NCBI RefSeq assembly: GCF_036188265.1
Contig: NZ_CP108093.1
Coordinates: 5,290,001 to 5,354,000, forward strand
DNA length: 64,000 nt
Reading direction: 5' to 3'
Source: Streptomyces sp. NBC_00247
Lineage (GTDB): Bacteria > Actinomycetota > Actinomycetes > Streptomycetales > Streptomycetaceae
Shown here piece after piece: positions 1-9,371 of this stretch; positions within the stretch are counted from its first letter, which is position 1; each line of letters opens with the position of its first letter. Both the position numbers and the translations under genes were made by a program. Under the pieces are notes generated by a model. The model was not told the DNA's origin and searched no databases. It was given only the letters and a program-made list of their open reading frames with translations.

Positions 1-2
1 GC

Positions 3-1742
3 CTCATGGAGCACCGCATCCAGCTCTACCGGCTGCGCCGCACCCACCTGGTGCCCGAGGGCGAGGCCGACCTGCGGCGGCTCGGCCGCTCGCTGGGGCT
101 GCGCACCGACCCGGTGACCGAGCTGAACCGGGCGTGGAAACGGCACGCCTCGGTCGTCCGCAAACTGCACGAGAAACTCTTCTACCGGCCGCTGCTGGAC
201 GCCGTGGCCCAGCTCGCGCCCGGCGAGAGCCGGCTCTCGGCGAAGGCGGCGGGCACCCGGCTGGAAGCCCTCGGATACGCCGACCCGGCCGCCGCGCTCC
301 GGCACTTGGAGGCGCTGTCGTCCGGGGTCTCCCGCAAGGCCGCGATCCAGCGGACGCTGCTGCCGGTGCTGCTCGGCTGGTTCGCCGACTCCGCGGACCC
401 GGACGCCGGTCTCCTCGGCTTCCGCCAGGTATCCGACGCGCTCGGCCGCACCCCCTGGTACCTGCGGCTGCTGCGCGACGAGGGCGCGGCCGCCGAGAAC
501 CTCGCCCGGGTGCTGTCCGCCGGGCGTCTCGCCCCGGACCTGCTGATGCGGGCCCCGGAGGCGGTCGCCATCCTCGGCGACCCGGGAGGTCTCGCCCCGC
601 GCAGCCGGGAGCACCTGGACCAGGAGGTGCTGGCCGCCGTGGGCCGGGCGCCCGACGCGGAATCCGCGGTCGCCGTCGTACGCGGCGTACGCCGGCGCGA
701 ACTCTTCCGTACGACGGCGGCGGACCTCATCGGCTCGTACGGCACCGAGGAGAACCCCGCCGAACCCGACCACGGGGCCCTCGCCGACCGGATCGGCTCC
801 GCCGTCACCGACCTCAACGCCGCGACCCTGGCCGGCGCCCTGCGCGCCGCCGTCCGCGCCCAGTGGGGCGACACCCTGCCGACCCGGTTCGCGGTCATCG
901 GCATGGGCCGCTTCGGCGGCCACGAGCTCGGTTACGGCTCCGACGCCGACGTGCTCTTCGTGCACGCCCCGCGGGAGGGGGTGAGCGACGAGGAGGCCGC
1001 CCGCGCCGCCAACACGGTGATCGCCGAGATGCGCAGGCTCCTCCAGCTGCCCACCGCCGACCCGCCGCTGCTGATCGACGCCGACCTGCGGCCCGAGGGC
1101 AAGAGCGGCCCCTTGGCCCGCTCCCTCAAGTCGTACGAGGCGTACTACCGGCGCTGGTCGCTCGTCTGGGAGAGCCAGGCCCTGCTGCGGGCCGAACCGG
1201 TGGCCGGCGACGAGGACCTCGGTCGCGACTTCGTCGAGCTGATCGATCCGTTCCGCTACCCGGTGGAGGGACTCGGTGACGACGCGGTGCGCGAGATCCG
1301 CCGCCTCAAGGCCCGGATGGAGTCGGAACGGCTGCCGCGCGGCGCCGACCCCACCCTCCACACCAAGCTCGGCCGGGGCGGGCTCAGCGACGTCGAGTGG
1401 ACGGTGCAGCTCATGCAGATGCAGCACGGCTGGGCCGAGCCGGGGCTCCGCACCACCCGCACCCGCCGGGCGCTGGCGGCGGCCTCGGCGGCCGGTCTGA
1501 TCCCGACCGGCGACGCGGCCGTTCTGGACGAGGCCTGGGTACTGGCCACCCGGGTCCGCAACGCCGTGATGCTGGTCCGCGGGCGCCCGGGAGACACCTT
1601 CCCGTCCAGCCCCCGCGAGCTCGCCGCGGTCGGCCGGTACCTCGGCTACGAATCCGGCAACGCGGGGACCATGCTCGACGACTACCGGCGCATCACGCGC
1701 CGGGCGCGCGCCGTGGTGGACGAGCGGTTCTACGGGGCGTGA
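3..1742 (+). CDS. glnE: Glutamine-synthetase adenylyltransferase/adenylyl-removing enzyme, C-terminal part (5' truncated by window)
   Basis: GlnE adenylylates and deadenylylates glutamine synthetase I according to nitrogen status. The frame is open from base 3 and the usual protein is about 1000 residues, so roughly the C-terminal 580 residues are present. The nucleotidyltransferase signature GMGRFGGHELGYGSDAD lies near bases 897-950, followed by LIDADLRPEGKSGPL and TKLGRGGLSDVEW, which are diagnostic of the C-terminal adenylylating domain. The N-terminal deadenylylating domain lies outside the window. Its substrate GlnA is encoded at 40775-42184 and shows the target tyrosine. The gene ends at a strong hairpin shared with the convergent PAP2 gene. 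The identification is secure. Confidence 0.95.
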   Translation, partial: LMEHRIQLYRLRRTHLVPEGEADLRRLGRSLGLRTDPVTELNRAWKRHASVVRKLHEKLFYRPLLDAVAQLAPGESRLSAKAAGTRLEALGYADPAAALRHLEALSSGVSRKAAIQRTLLPVLLGWFADSADPDAGLLGFRQVSDALGRTPWYLRLLRDEGAAAENLARVLSAGRLAPDLLMRAPEAVAILGDPGGLAPRSREHLDQEVLAAVGRAPDAESAVAVVRGVRRRELFRTTAADLIGSYGTEENPAEPDHGALADRIGSAVTDLNAATLAGALRAAVRAQWGDTLPTRFAVIGMGRFGGHELGYGSDADVLFVHAPREGVSDEEAARAANTVIAEMRRLLQLPTADPPLLIDADLRPEGKSGPLARSLKSYEAYYRRWSLVWESQALLRAEPVAGDEDLGRDFVELIDPFRYPVEGLGDDAVREIRRLKARMESERLPRGADPTLHTKLGRGGLSDVEWTVQLMQMQHGWAEPGLRTTRTRRALAAASAAGLIPTGDAAVLDEAWVLATRVRNAVMLVRGRPGDTFPSSPRELAAVGRYLGYESGNAGTMLDDYRRITRRARAVVDERFYGA

Positions 1743-1753
1743 GGCACGGGTCC

Positions 1754-1800
1754 CCCCGGCCGGCCCCGACCCCTGCGAGGGGAGAAGGGGCCGGCCGGGG
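1754..1800. terminator. Bidirectional hairpin terminator between glnE and the PAP2 gene
   Basis: A 14-bp perfect inverted repeat, CCCCGGCCGGCCCC at 1754-1767 and GGGGCCGGCCGGGG at 1787-1800. The loop itself contains a short CCCCT/AGGGG stem. It sits between convergent stop codons. There is no T-run, as is usual in Streptomyces. Confidence 0.75.
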
Positions 1801-1854
1801 CGGAAACGCCGAGAGGGCCGCAAACGCCGCCTCGGCGCAGCCCTCCCCAGCCCC

Positions 1855-2874
1855 TCAGCGCCGTCCCGGCGCTCCAGGGGTCTCCGTGGCGGGCGTACGG
1901 CTCGCGGAGGGCGCGGGGGCACCCCGGTCCGAGGAGACCGGCGTCCGCCGCCCGGTCCGCACGGCGGCCCCGCCCCGGGCCGTACCGAGCCCCACGAGCC
2001 GGGTCCGCAAGGGGGTGCGCGGTGGCTCGACCCGCCGGGCCAGGCGGTGGGGGAGCGTGCCGTACACGACGTACGCGACGGCGAAGCCGAAGCTCAGGCA
2101 GACCACACCGCCCACCGCGTCCAGCCAGAAGTGGTTGGCCGTCGACACGATCACCACGAGGGTGGCGACCGGGTAGAGCAGCCCCAGCACCCGGGCCCAC
2201 GGCACCGAGGCGAGCGCGAAGATCGTCAGCCCGCACCAGAGCGACCAGCCGATGTGCATCGACGGCATCGCGGCGTACTGGTTCGACATGTTCTTGAGGT
2301 TGCCCGAGGCCATCGAGCCCCAGGTGTGGTGCACGAGGACCGTGTCGACGAAGTGGCCGCCGTTCATGAGCCGGGGTGGCGCCAGCGGGACGAGGTAGTA
2401 GCCGAGCAGGGCGACGCCCGTGGTCGCGAAAAGGACCAGTCTGGCCGCCGCGTAACGCCCCGGGTGGCTGCGGAACAGCCACACCAGCACCCCGATGGTC
2501 ACGATGAAGTGCAGCGTCGCGTAGTAGTAGTTCATCGACACGATGAGCCATGTCACCGAGTTCACCGCGTGGTTGACGCTGTGTTCGAAGCCCGCGCCGA
2601 GAGTGTTCTCGAAGGACCAGACCCAGTCGGCGTTCCGCAGTGCCGCCGTCCGCTGTTCCGGGACGGCGTTGCGCACCAGCGAGTAGAGCCAGTAACTGAC
2701 CCCGATCAGAAGGACTTCGAACCACAGCCGTGGGCGGCGCGGTGACCGCGTCCCACGCAGTCGCGCCGTCAGTCCTTTTCCGCCTCGATCGCCCGTGCTG
2801 TCCGTCTTGTCCTTGGTGGGTGACGGACAGGCCACCGACGGGCCTTCCTGTGTACTCACCTGAGAATCACCCAT
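1855..2874 (-). CDS. PAP2/inositol-phosphorylceramide-synthase-like membrane phosphatase
   Basis: A polytopic membrane protein of about 339 residues from the ATG at 2874, which begins MGDSQVSTQ; an ATG 75 bases further upstream is possible but less likely. Several hydrophobic segments follow a basic N-terminus. The lumenal-type motifs YAAMPSMHIGWSLW and TANHFWLDAVGG supply the two catalytic histidines and the aspartate of the PAP2/AUR1 family, which acts on lipid phosphates or transfers phospho-head groups. The C-terminal 60 residues are basic and Ser/Pro-rich, probably a cytoplasmic tail. The gene converges on glnE. The lipid substrate cannot be read from the sequence. Confidence 0.8.
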   Translation of the reverse strand: MGDSQVSTQEGPSVACPSPTKDKTDSTGDRGGKGLTARLRGTRSPRRPRLWFEVLLIGVSYWLYSLVRNAVPEQRTAALRNADWVWSFENTLGAGFEHSVNHAVNSVTWLIVSMNYYYATLHFIVTIGVLVWLFRSHPGRYAAARLVLFATTGVALLGYYLVPLAPPRLMNGGHFVDTVLVHHTWGSMASGNLKNMSNQYAAMPSMHIGWSLWCGLTIFALASVPWARVLGLLYPVATLVVIVSTANHFWLDAVGGVVCLSFGFAVAYVVYGTLPHRLARRVEPPRTPLRTRLVGLGTARGGAAVRTGRRTPVSSDRGAPAPSASRTPATETPGAPGRR

Positions 2875-2971
2875 GGGCACAGAGTCTGCCAGATACGTCC
2901 CCCACCGCCCGATCATCCTCCGGTCGGGTTCCGGTCGCACGTCCTGCACCCTGCGGAGGAGGATGCCATCA

Positions 2972-3994
2972 TCAGGAGGGGCCGGGCCCCGCCGCGGTCG
3001 AACCGCGGACCACGAGCTCGGGCATGAAGACGAACTCGCTGTGCGGGGCGGGCGTACCGCCGATCTCCTCCAGCAACGTCCGTACGGCGGCCTGCCCCAT
3101 GGCGGTCACCGGCTGTCGGATGGTCGTCAGCGGCGGGTCCGTGAAGGCTATGAGCGGCGAATCGTCGTAACCGACCACCGAGAGATCGCGCGGCACCTGC
3201 CGTGACAGCCGGCGGGCCGCCCGGATCGCGCCCAGCGCCATCATGTCGCTCGCGCACACCACCGCGGTGCAGCCGCGCTCCATCAGCGCCGTGGCCGCCG
3301 CCTGGCCGCCCTCCAGCGTGTACAGGGAGTGCTGGATCAGCTCCTCCACCCGCTCCTCGCCCAGGCCGAGCTGCTCGCCCATCGTCGCGTGGAAGCCCTC
3401 GATCTTGCGGAGGACCGGGACGAAGCGCTTGGGGCCGACGGCGAGACCGATCCGGGTGTGACCGAGCGACACCAGATGCGTCACCGCCAGCCGCATCGCC
3501 GCACGGTCGTCCGGCGAGATGAACGGGGCCTGGACCTTCGCGGAGAAGCCGTTGACGAGGACGAACGGGACGCCCTGCGCCCGCAACTGCTCGTAGCGGC
3601 CCATGTCCGCCGAGGTGTCGGCGTGCAGCCCGGAGACGAAGATGATGCCGGAGACGCCCCGGTCCACCAGCATCTCGGTCAGCTCGTCCTCGGTGGAACC
3701 GCCGGGGGTCTGGGTCGCCAGCACGGGGGTGTACCCCTGCCGGGTCAGCGCCTGCCCGATCACCTGGGCCAGCGCCGGGAAGATCGGGTTCTCCAGCTCG
3801 GGCGTGATCAGGCCGACCAGTCCGGCGCTGCGCCGGCGCAGGCGTACGGGGCGTTCGTACCCGAGGACGTCGAGTGCCGCGAGGACGGATTCGCGGGTGG
3901 CCGCCGCTACACCGGGTTTGCCGTTCAGGACCCGGCTGACCGTCGCTTCGCTGACCCCCGCCTGAGTTGCGATATCGGCAAGCCGTGCGGTCAT
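2972..3994 (-). CDS. malR: LacI-family maltose regulon repressor MalR
   Basis: A 340-residue LacI/GalR regulator. Residues 3-50 form the helix-turn-helix and hinge (LADIATQAGVSEATVSRVLN, then GYERPVRLRRRSA); the rest is a periplasmic-binding-protein-like sensor domain ending in LVVRGST. It is divergent from malE, with a 372-bp spacer carrying several CTTGC-type motifs, exactly the arrangement of streptomycete MalR. MalR represses malEFG and amylase genes until maltose or maltotriose is present. A close paralogue with the same recognition region is encoded at 9368-10423. The role follows from family and context. Confidence 0.9.
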   Translation of the reverse strand: MTARLADIATQAGVSEATVSRVLNGKPGVAAATRESVLAALDVLGYERPVRLRRRSAGLVGLITPELENPIFPALAQVIGQALTRQGYTPVLATQTPGGSTEDELTEMLVDRGVSGIIFVSGLHADTSADMGRYEQLRAQGVPFVLVNGFSAKVQAPFISPDDRAAMRLAVTHLVSLGHTRIGLAVGPKRFVPVLRKIEGFHATMGEQLGLGEERVEELIQHSLYTLEGGQAAATALMERGCTAVVCASDMMALGAIRAARRLSRQVPRDLSVVGYDDSPLIAFTDPPLTTIRQPVTAMGQAAVRTLLEEIGGTPAPHSEFVFMPELVVRGSTAAGPGPS

Positions 3995-4107
3995 GAAAGG
4001 GGACTGTACCGGGCGCCTCCCGGATTGCCCACAGGGCCCGGGTTCCAGCCGCGCCGGCCCCTTCCGTCCCCGGCCCCGGCGTCACGCCGGAGCGGCTCCG
4101 GCAACAT

Positions 4108-4145
4108 CTTGCAAGGTCTTGCGGCCACCTCTGTGCGCCTTGCAG
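4108..4145. promoter_or_regulatory. Putative MalR operator cluster, malR-proximal
   Basis: The palindrome CTTGCAAG (4108-4115) is followed 10 bases on by CTTGC (4118-4122), and CTTGCAG lies at 4139-4145. CTTGCAG/CTTGCAAG repeats are the recognised MalR targets in streptomycete maltose and amylase genes. The site lies in the spacer shared by divergent malR and malE. Confidence 0.65.
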
Positions 4146-4261
4146 TCGGATGGTCACATCAACCGGACCCCGTGTATGACCTGGGACAGCAGGGGTATGC
4201 ACCCCGCGTCAAGCATCACGACGGCAACCTTGAGGACACGCACATGTAACGATCGCCGCAT

Positions 4262-4282
4262 CTTGCAGAAAAGTTCCGCAAG
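4262..4282. promoter_or_regulatory. Putative MalR operator, malE-proximal
   Basis: CTTGCAG at 4262-4268 faces an inverted CCGCAAG at 4276-4282, about 85 bases before the malE start. This is the best candidate for direct control of malE transcription. A separate malE -10/-35 pair could not be assigned with confidence. Confidence 0.6.
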
Positions 4283-4366
4283 GTCTTTCGGACTTCTTTC
4301 ATCCTTGTTACGTTCCTGGACGACCCGGCGCCGCGACGGAGCGGTACGGCAGTTGAAGGAGTTCAC

Positions 4367-5644
4367 ATGCGACGTGGCATAACGGCCACCGTCCTGGTCG
4401 CGACCCTGGCGCTCGCGGCGACCGCGTGCGGAAGCGACGACAAGTCCGACAGCAGCGGCAGCAAGAGCTCGGGCGAGCTCTCCGGCACGGTCACCTGGTG
4501 GGACACCTCCAGCGTCGGCAGTGAGGACAAGGTCTTCAAGAAGATCGCCGAGGGCTTCGAGAAGCTGCACCCCAAGGTCGACGTCAAGTACGTCAACGTG
4601 CCCTTCGGTGACGCGCAGAACAAGTTCAAGAACGCGGCCCAGGCCGGCACCGGCGCCCCCGACGTGATCCGCTCCGAGGTCGCCTGGACCCCGGACTTCG
4701 CGAACCTCGGCTACCTCGCCCCGCTCGACGGAACCCCGGCCCTCAGGGACCAGGACGACTTCCTCCCGCAGGCCGTCGCGTCGACCAAGTACGACGGCAA
4801 GACGTACGCCGTGCCGCAGGTCATCGACTCCATGGGCATCTTCTACAACAAGGCCATGTTCGCGAAGGCCGGTGTCAAGGTCCCGACCACGATCGCCGAG
4901 CTGAAGACCGCCTCCGCCGCCATCAAGGAGAAGACCGGCAAGACCGGCCTCTACCTCCGCGGCGACGACGCGTACTACTTCCTCTCCTTCCTGTACGGCG
5001 AGGGCGGCGACCTGGTCGACGCCGACTCCAAGACCGTCAAGATCGACAGCCCCGAGGCTGTCAAGGCGTTCAAGGTCGTCAAGGACCTGGTCGACTCCGG
5101 TGCCGCGAAGACGGACGCCACGGACGGCTGGGACAACATGATGCAGTCGTTCAAGTCCGGCGACGTCGCCATGATGATCAACGGCCCCTGGGCCGTGGCC
5201 GACACGCTGACGGGCGACCAGTTCAAGGACGCCGCCAACCTCGGCATCACCAACGTCCCGGCCGGCTCCGTCGCCCAGGGCGCCCCGCAGGGCGGTCACA
5301 ACCTCGCGGTGTACGCGGGTTCGAAGAACCTCGACGCCTCCTACGCCTTCGTCGACTACATGACGTCGGTGGACGCCCAGGCCACGGCCGCCGGTGAGCT
5401 GAACCTGCTCCCGACCCGCACCTCGGCGTACGCCCGCAAGGAAGCCGTCGACAGCGAGATCGTGAACTTCTTCAAGCCGGTCGTCGAGACCTCGGTCGAG
5501 CGCCCGTGGATCCCCGAGGGCGGCAGCCTCTTCGCCCCGCTGGTCACGCAGTACACCGAGGTCCTCACCGGCCAGACCACTCCGGAGAAGGCCGCGAAGG
5601 ACAGCGGCGACGCGTACCGCAAGCTCCTCAAGGGCTGGAAGTAA
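4367..5644 (+). CDS. malE: Maltose/maltodextrin ABC transporter substrate-binding lipoprotein MalE
   Basis: A 425-residue type I extracellular solute-binding protein. The signal peptide MRRGITATVLVATLALAATAC ends in a lipobox, so Cys21 should be lipidated and the protein anchored outside the membrane. A Ser/Gly-rich spacer (GSDDKSDSSGSKSS) precedes the binding domain, which has the typical VTWWDT start and the GDVAMMINGPWA segment. GAAGGAG ends 5 bases before the ATG. It is the first gene of malE-malF-malG-aglA, downstream of CTTGC-type MalR motifs. No transporter ATPase is encoded here; streptomycetes use the shared MsiK for this class. Confidence 0.93.
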   Translation: MRRGITATVLVATLALAATACGSDDKSDSSGSKSSGELSGTVTWWDTSSVGSEDKVFKKIAEGFEKLHPKVDVKYVNVPFGDAQNKFKNAAQAGTGAPDVIRSEVAWTPDFANLGYLAPLDGTPALRDQDDFLPQAVASTKYDGKTYAVPQVIDSMGIFYNKAMFAKAGVKVPTTIAELKTASAAIKEKTGKTGLYLRGDDAYYFLSFLYGEGGDLVDADSKTVKIDSPEAVKAFKVVKDLVDSGAAKTDATDGWDNMMQSFKSGDVAMMINGPWAVADTLTGDQFKDAANLGITNVPAGSVAQGAPQGGHNLAVYAGSKNLDASYAFVDYMTSVDAQATAAGELNLLPTRTSAYARKEAVDSEIVNFFKPVVETSVERPWIPEGGSLFAPLVTQYTEVLTGQTTPEKAAKDSGDAYRKLLKGWK

Positions 5645-5663
5645 CAGGAAGGTTGGCCGACTG

Positions 5664-6677
5664 ATGGCTGTCCACACCAGCCAGTCGGTGGCAAAGGCCG
5701 CGGGCGACGACGTCGCCCGCGGCCGGAGCCGCGCTACTGGTACCCCGACGCCGGGCAAGCTCCGGCGCTCTCTGTCCACGCACTGGTACGCCTGGGTCAT
5801 GGTGGCCCCGGTGGTGCTCGTCATCGGCGTGATCATCGGCTACCCGCTGGTCCGCGGCGTCTGGCTGTCGCTGACCGACGCCAATGAGCGCAACGTGGCG
5901 CGTTCCATCGGCGTCAACGAGATCCCCGCGACCTACAAGTTCGTCGGCCTGGACAACTACAAGGACGCGCTCACCGGCGGCGAGTTCATGTCCACGCTCG
6001 GCTGGACACTGGTGTGGACGATCGCCTGCGTGAGCATCACGTTCTGCCTCGGCATGGCGCTCGCCAACATCCTGAACCGGCGCATCGTCGGCCGCTCCGC
6101 CTACCGCATGGCCCTGATCCTTCCCTGGGCCGTGCCCGGCTTCGTTTCCGTCTTCGCCTGGCGCTTCCTCTTCAACGACGAGCGCGGCATCCTCAACGCG
6201 ATGCTCGGCGGTGTCGGCATCGACGGTGTCCCCTGGCTGAACGACCCCACCTGGGCGAAGTTCTCCGTGATCGCCGTCAACGTCTGGCTCGGCGTCCCCT
6301 TCATGATGGTCGCCCTGCTCGGCGGTCTGCAGTCCATACCCGCGGAGCAGTACGAAGCGGCCGAGATGGACGGCGCCACCGCCTGGCAGCGTTTCCGGCA
6401 CATCACCGTGCCGGGGCTCGCTCCGGTCTCCACGACGGTGGTCCTGCTCTCCACGATCTGGACCTTCAACATGTTCCCGGTGATCTTCCTGCTCACGCGG
6501 GGCGGCCCCGGTGAGTCGACCCAGATCCTCGTCACCCAGGCGTACAAGTTCTCCTTCGAGATCAGCCCGCGCGACTTCGCGCAGTCCTCCACGTGGGGCG
6601 TGCTGATCCTCGTCCTCCTCATGATCTTCGCCGCGGTCTACCGGCGAGTGCTCCGCAAGCAGGGAGATGTCTGGTGA
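5664..6677 (+). CDS. malF: Maltose ABC transporter permease MalF
   Basis: A 337-residue inner-membrane permease with six predicted hydrophobic spans. After a soluble 30-residue N-terminus the first span begins at WYAWVMVAPVVLVIGVIIG. The EAA loop that contacts the ATPase is EQYEAAEMDGATAWQRF. It starts 19 bp after malE and overlaps malG by 4 bp, indicating one operon with translational coupling. Gene order and homology fix it as MalF of the carbohydrate uptake transporter-1 type. Confidence 0.92.
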   Translation: MAVHTSQSVAKAAGDDVARGRSRATGTPTPGKLRRSLSTHWYAWVMVAPVVLVIGVIIGYPLVRGVWLSLTDANERNVARSIGVNEIPATYKFVGLDNYKDALTGGEFMSTLGWTLVWTIACVSITFCLGMALANILNRRIVGRSAYRMALILPWAVPGFVSVFAWRFLFNDERGILNAMLGGVGIDGVPWLNDPTWAKFSVIAVNVWLGVPFMMVALLGGLQSIPAEQYEAAEMDGATAWQRFRHITVPGLAPVSTTVVLLSTIWTFNMFPVIFLLTRGGPGESTQILVTQAYKFSFEISPRDFAQSSTWGVLILVLLMIFAAVYRRVLRKQGDVW

Positions 6678-7552
6678 CCACCCTCACCCCCACCCGAGGG
6701 CGTCGGGCAGCGCGCACCCCGCGCCTGCGCGGGCAGCGTTCTCCGCTCGCCTCCGTGGCGCTGCACGTCACGCTGATCATCACTTCGGTGATCGCGGTCT
6801 TCCCGGTGCTCTGGGTCCTGCTGACCTCGCTGAAGCCGGCCAAGTACGCGACGACGACGGACTTCTTCAAGGAGACGACGTTCGTCAACTACACCAACCT
6901 GATCAAGGACACCGAGTTCGTCACCTGGTTCGGCAACTCGGTGCTGGTCGCGGGTCTCTCCACGGTCCTCGGCGTCTTCGTCTCCGCCACCACCGGCTAC
7001 GCGGTCAGCCGCTTCCGCTTCCCCGGCAAGCGCGGTCTGATGTGGACCCTGCTGATCACGCAGATGTTCCCGGTCGCCGTGCTGATCGTGCCGATCTACA
7101 ACATCATGGCGGCCCTCGGACTGCTCAACCAGCCCGCCGGCCTCGTGATCACCTACCTCACCATCTCGGTGCCGTTCTGCGCCTGGATGATGAAGGGCTT
7201 CTTCGACACGATCCCGCGCGAGATCGACGAGTCCGGACAGGTCGACGGCCTCACCCCGTTCGGCACGTTCTGGCGGCTCGTCCTCCCGCTGGCCAAGCCC
7301 GGCCTCGCGGTCACCGCGTTCTACTCCTTCATCACCGCCTGGGGCGAGGTCGCGTACGCCTCCGCGTTCATGGTCGGTGACGAGAACCTCACGCTCGCCG
7401 GCGGACTGCAGAAGTTCGTCAACCAGTACGGAGCCCAGTGGGGCCCCATGACCGCCGCGTCGGTCCTCATCGCCATCCCGGCGGCCGTGGTCTTCCTGTT
7501 CGCGCAGAAGCACCTGGTCACCGGAATGTCGGCCGGAGCAGTCAAGGGCTGA
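6674..7552 (+). CDS. malG: Maltose ABC transporter permease MalG
   Basis: A 292-residue permease starting at the GTG that overlaps the malF stop (GTGA), with AGGGAG 7 bases upstream. An in-frame upstream extension inside malF is possible but has no independent support. Membrane spans begin at VALHVTLIITSVIAVFPVLW. The EAA-type loop is REIDESGQVDGLTPFGTFWR, matching the second permease of sugar CUT1 transporters. It pairs with MalF to form the channel fed by MalE. A 142-bp gap then leads to aglA, so aglA is probably in the same operon. Confidence 0.92.
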   Translation: MTTLTPTRGRRAARTPRLRGQRSPLASVALHVTLIITSVIAVFPVLWVLLTSLKPAKYATTTDFFKETTFVNYTNLIKDTEFVTWFGNSVLVAGLSTVLGVFVSATTGYAVSRFRFPGKRGLMWTLLITQMFPVAVLIVPIYNIMAALGLLNQPAGLVITYLTISVPFCAWMMKGFFDTIPREIDESGQVDGLTPFGTFWRLVLPLAKPGLAVTAFYSFITAWGEVAYASAFMVGDENLTLAGGLQKFVNQYGAQWGPMTAASVLIAIPAAVVFLFAQKHLVTGMSAGAVKG

Positions 7553-7694
7553 CCGGAGGCGGTGTCCGACCCTGACCCGCGGACACCGCCGAACCGTCAC
7601 CCACCCCCACGCGTCACCGCATTCGTCACGGCGGCGCCGGACCCCCCGACCGGGACCCCGGCGCCGCTCCCCACCCAGACACCCCAGGGACGAC

Positions 7695-9371
7695 ATGACC
7701 CAGCACCTCGCTGCCCCCTCCACCGGCACGTCCGACGACGCCCCGGACAACCGCACCGGCTGGTGGCAGGATGCGGTGATCTACCAGGTCTATCCACGGA
7801 GCTTCGCCGACGGCAACGGCGACGGCATGGGCGATCTCGCGGGCGTCACCGCGCGGCTCCCGTACCTCCGGGACCTCGGTGTCGACGCCGTCTGGCTGAG
7901 CCCCTTCTACGCGTCCCCGCAGGCCGACGCCGGTTACGACGTCGCCGACTACCGGGCCATCGACCCGATGTTCGGCTCGCTGCTCGACGCCGACGCCCTG
8001 ATCCGCGAGGCCCACGCCCTGGACCTGCGCATCATCGTCGACCTGGTCCCCAACCACTCCTCCGACCAGCACGAGTGGTTCAAGCGCGCGCTGGCCGAGG
8101 GCCCCGGCTCCGCCCTGCGCGAGCGCTACCACTTCCGCGCCGGCAAGGGCGAGACGGGCGAACTTGCGCCCAACGACTGGGAGTCCATCTTCGGCGGCCC
8201 GGCGTGGACCCGGACCACGAACGCGGACGGTACCCCGGGCGAGTGGTACCTGCACCTCTTCGCGCCCGAGCAGCCCGACTTCAACTGGGAGCACCCGGCC
8301 GTCGCCGACGAGTTCCGCTCGATCCTGCGTTTCTGGCTCGACATGGGCGTCGACGGCTTCCGCGTCGACGTCGCCCACGGCCTGGTCAAGGCCGAGGGCC
8401 TGCCCGACCTCGGCTCGCACGACCAGCTCAAGCTGCTCGGCAACGACGTCATGCCGTTCTTCGACCAGGACGGCGTGCACGCCATCTACCGCACCTGGCG
8501 CACCATCCTCGACGAGTACCCGGGCGAGCGCATCGCCGTCGCCGAGGCGTGGACCCCGACCGTCGAGCGCACCGCCAACTACGTGCGCCCCGACGAGATG
8601 CACCAGGCGTTCAACTTCCAGTACCTCTCCACCGACTGGGACGCGGCCGCGCTGCGTACCGTCATCGACTCCTCGCTCGCCGCGATGCGTCCGGTCGGCG
8701 CCCCCACCACCTGGGTGCTCTCGAACCACGACGTCACCCGGCACGCCACCCGCTTCGCCAACGAGCCGGGCCTGGGCACCCAGATCCGTACCGCCGGCGA
8801 CCGCGAGACGGGTCTGCGCCGCGCCCGTGCCGCGACCCTGCTGATGCTGGCGCTGCCCGGCTCCGCCTACGTCTACCAGGGCGAGGAGCTCGGCCTGCCC
8901 GACGTCACCGACCTGCCCGACGAGGCCCGCCAGGACCCGTCGTTCTTCCGCGCCGACGGCCAGGACGGCTACCGCGACGGCTGCCGCGTCCCGATCCCGT
9001 GGACCCGCGAGGGCAGCAGCTACGGCTTCGGCGACGGCGGCAGCTGGCTCCCGCAGCCCCAGGGCTGGGGCGAGCTGTCCATCGAGGCGCAGACCGGCGT
9101 GGAGGGCTCCACCCTGGAGCTGTACCGCACCGCCATCGCCGCCCGCCGCGAGCTGCCGGGCCTCGGCGCCGGCAGCGACGTGGAGTGGCTGGACGGCCCC
9201 GAGGGCGTCCTCGCCTTCGCCCGCCCCGGCTTCGTCTGCACCGTGAACACGACCGGCGCCCCGGTGCGGGTCCCCGCCCCCGGCACGGTGCTGGTCTCCA
9301 GCGCCCCGGTCACCGTCGAAGGCGGCACGGCCGAGGTTCCCGCCGACACCACGGTGTGGTGGACGGTGTGA
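7695..9371 (+). CDS. aglA: Cytoplasmic alpha-glucosidase, GH13
   Basis: A 558-residue GH13 enzyme without a signal peptide, so it acts on imported maltodextrins, releasing glucose from non-reducing ends. The catalytic triad is visible: nucleophile Asp225 in GFRVDVAH, acid/base Glu284 in AVAEAWTP, and Asp346 in SNHDVTRH. The opening WWQDAVIYQVYPRSFAD and the loop DLVPNHSS are typical of oligo-1,4/1,6-glucosidases. It lies 142 bp after malG and overlaps the next gene by 4 bp, so it appears to belong to the maltose operon. Exact linkage preference is not deducible. Confidence 0.9.
   Translation: MTQHLAAPSTGTSDDAPDNRTGWWQDAVIYQVYPRSFADGNGDGMGDLAGVTARLPYLRDLGVDAVWLSPFYASPQADAGYDVADYRAIDPMFGSLLDADALIREAHALDLRIIVDLVPNHSSDQHEWFKRALAEGPGSALRERYHFRAGKGETGELAPNDWESIFGGPAWTRTTNADGTPGEWYLHLFAPEQPDFNWEHPAVADEFRSILRFWLDMGVDGFRVDVAHGLVKAEGLPDLGSHDQLKLLGNDVMPFFDQDGVHAIYRTWRTILDEYPGERIAVAEAWTPTVERTANYVRPDEMHQAFNFQYLSTDWDAAALRTVIDSSLAAMRPVGAPTTWVLSNHDVTRHATRFANEPGLGTQIRTAGDRETGLRRARAATLLMLALPGSAYVYQGEELGLPDVTDLPDEARQDPSFFRADGQDGYRDGCRVPIPWTREGSSYGFGDGGSWLPQPQGWGELSIEAQTGVEGSTLELYRTAIAARRELPGLGAGSDVEWLDGPEGVLAFARPGFVCTVNTTGAPVRVPAPGTVLVSSAPVTVEGGTAEVPADTTVWWTV

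Noticed and set aside
7562..9367. Upstream extension of the second LacI gene into a 950-residue protein
   Set aside because: The extension overlaps aglA entirely and is Arg/Pro-rich shadow sequence; the GTG at 9368 in GTGA gives a normal LacI length.
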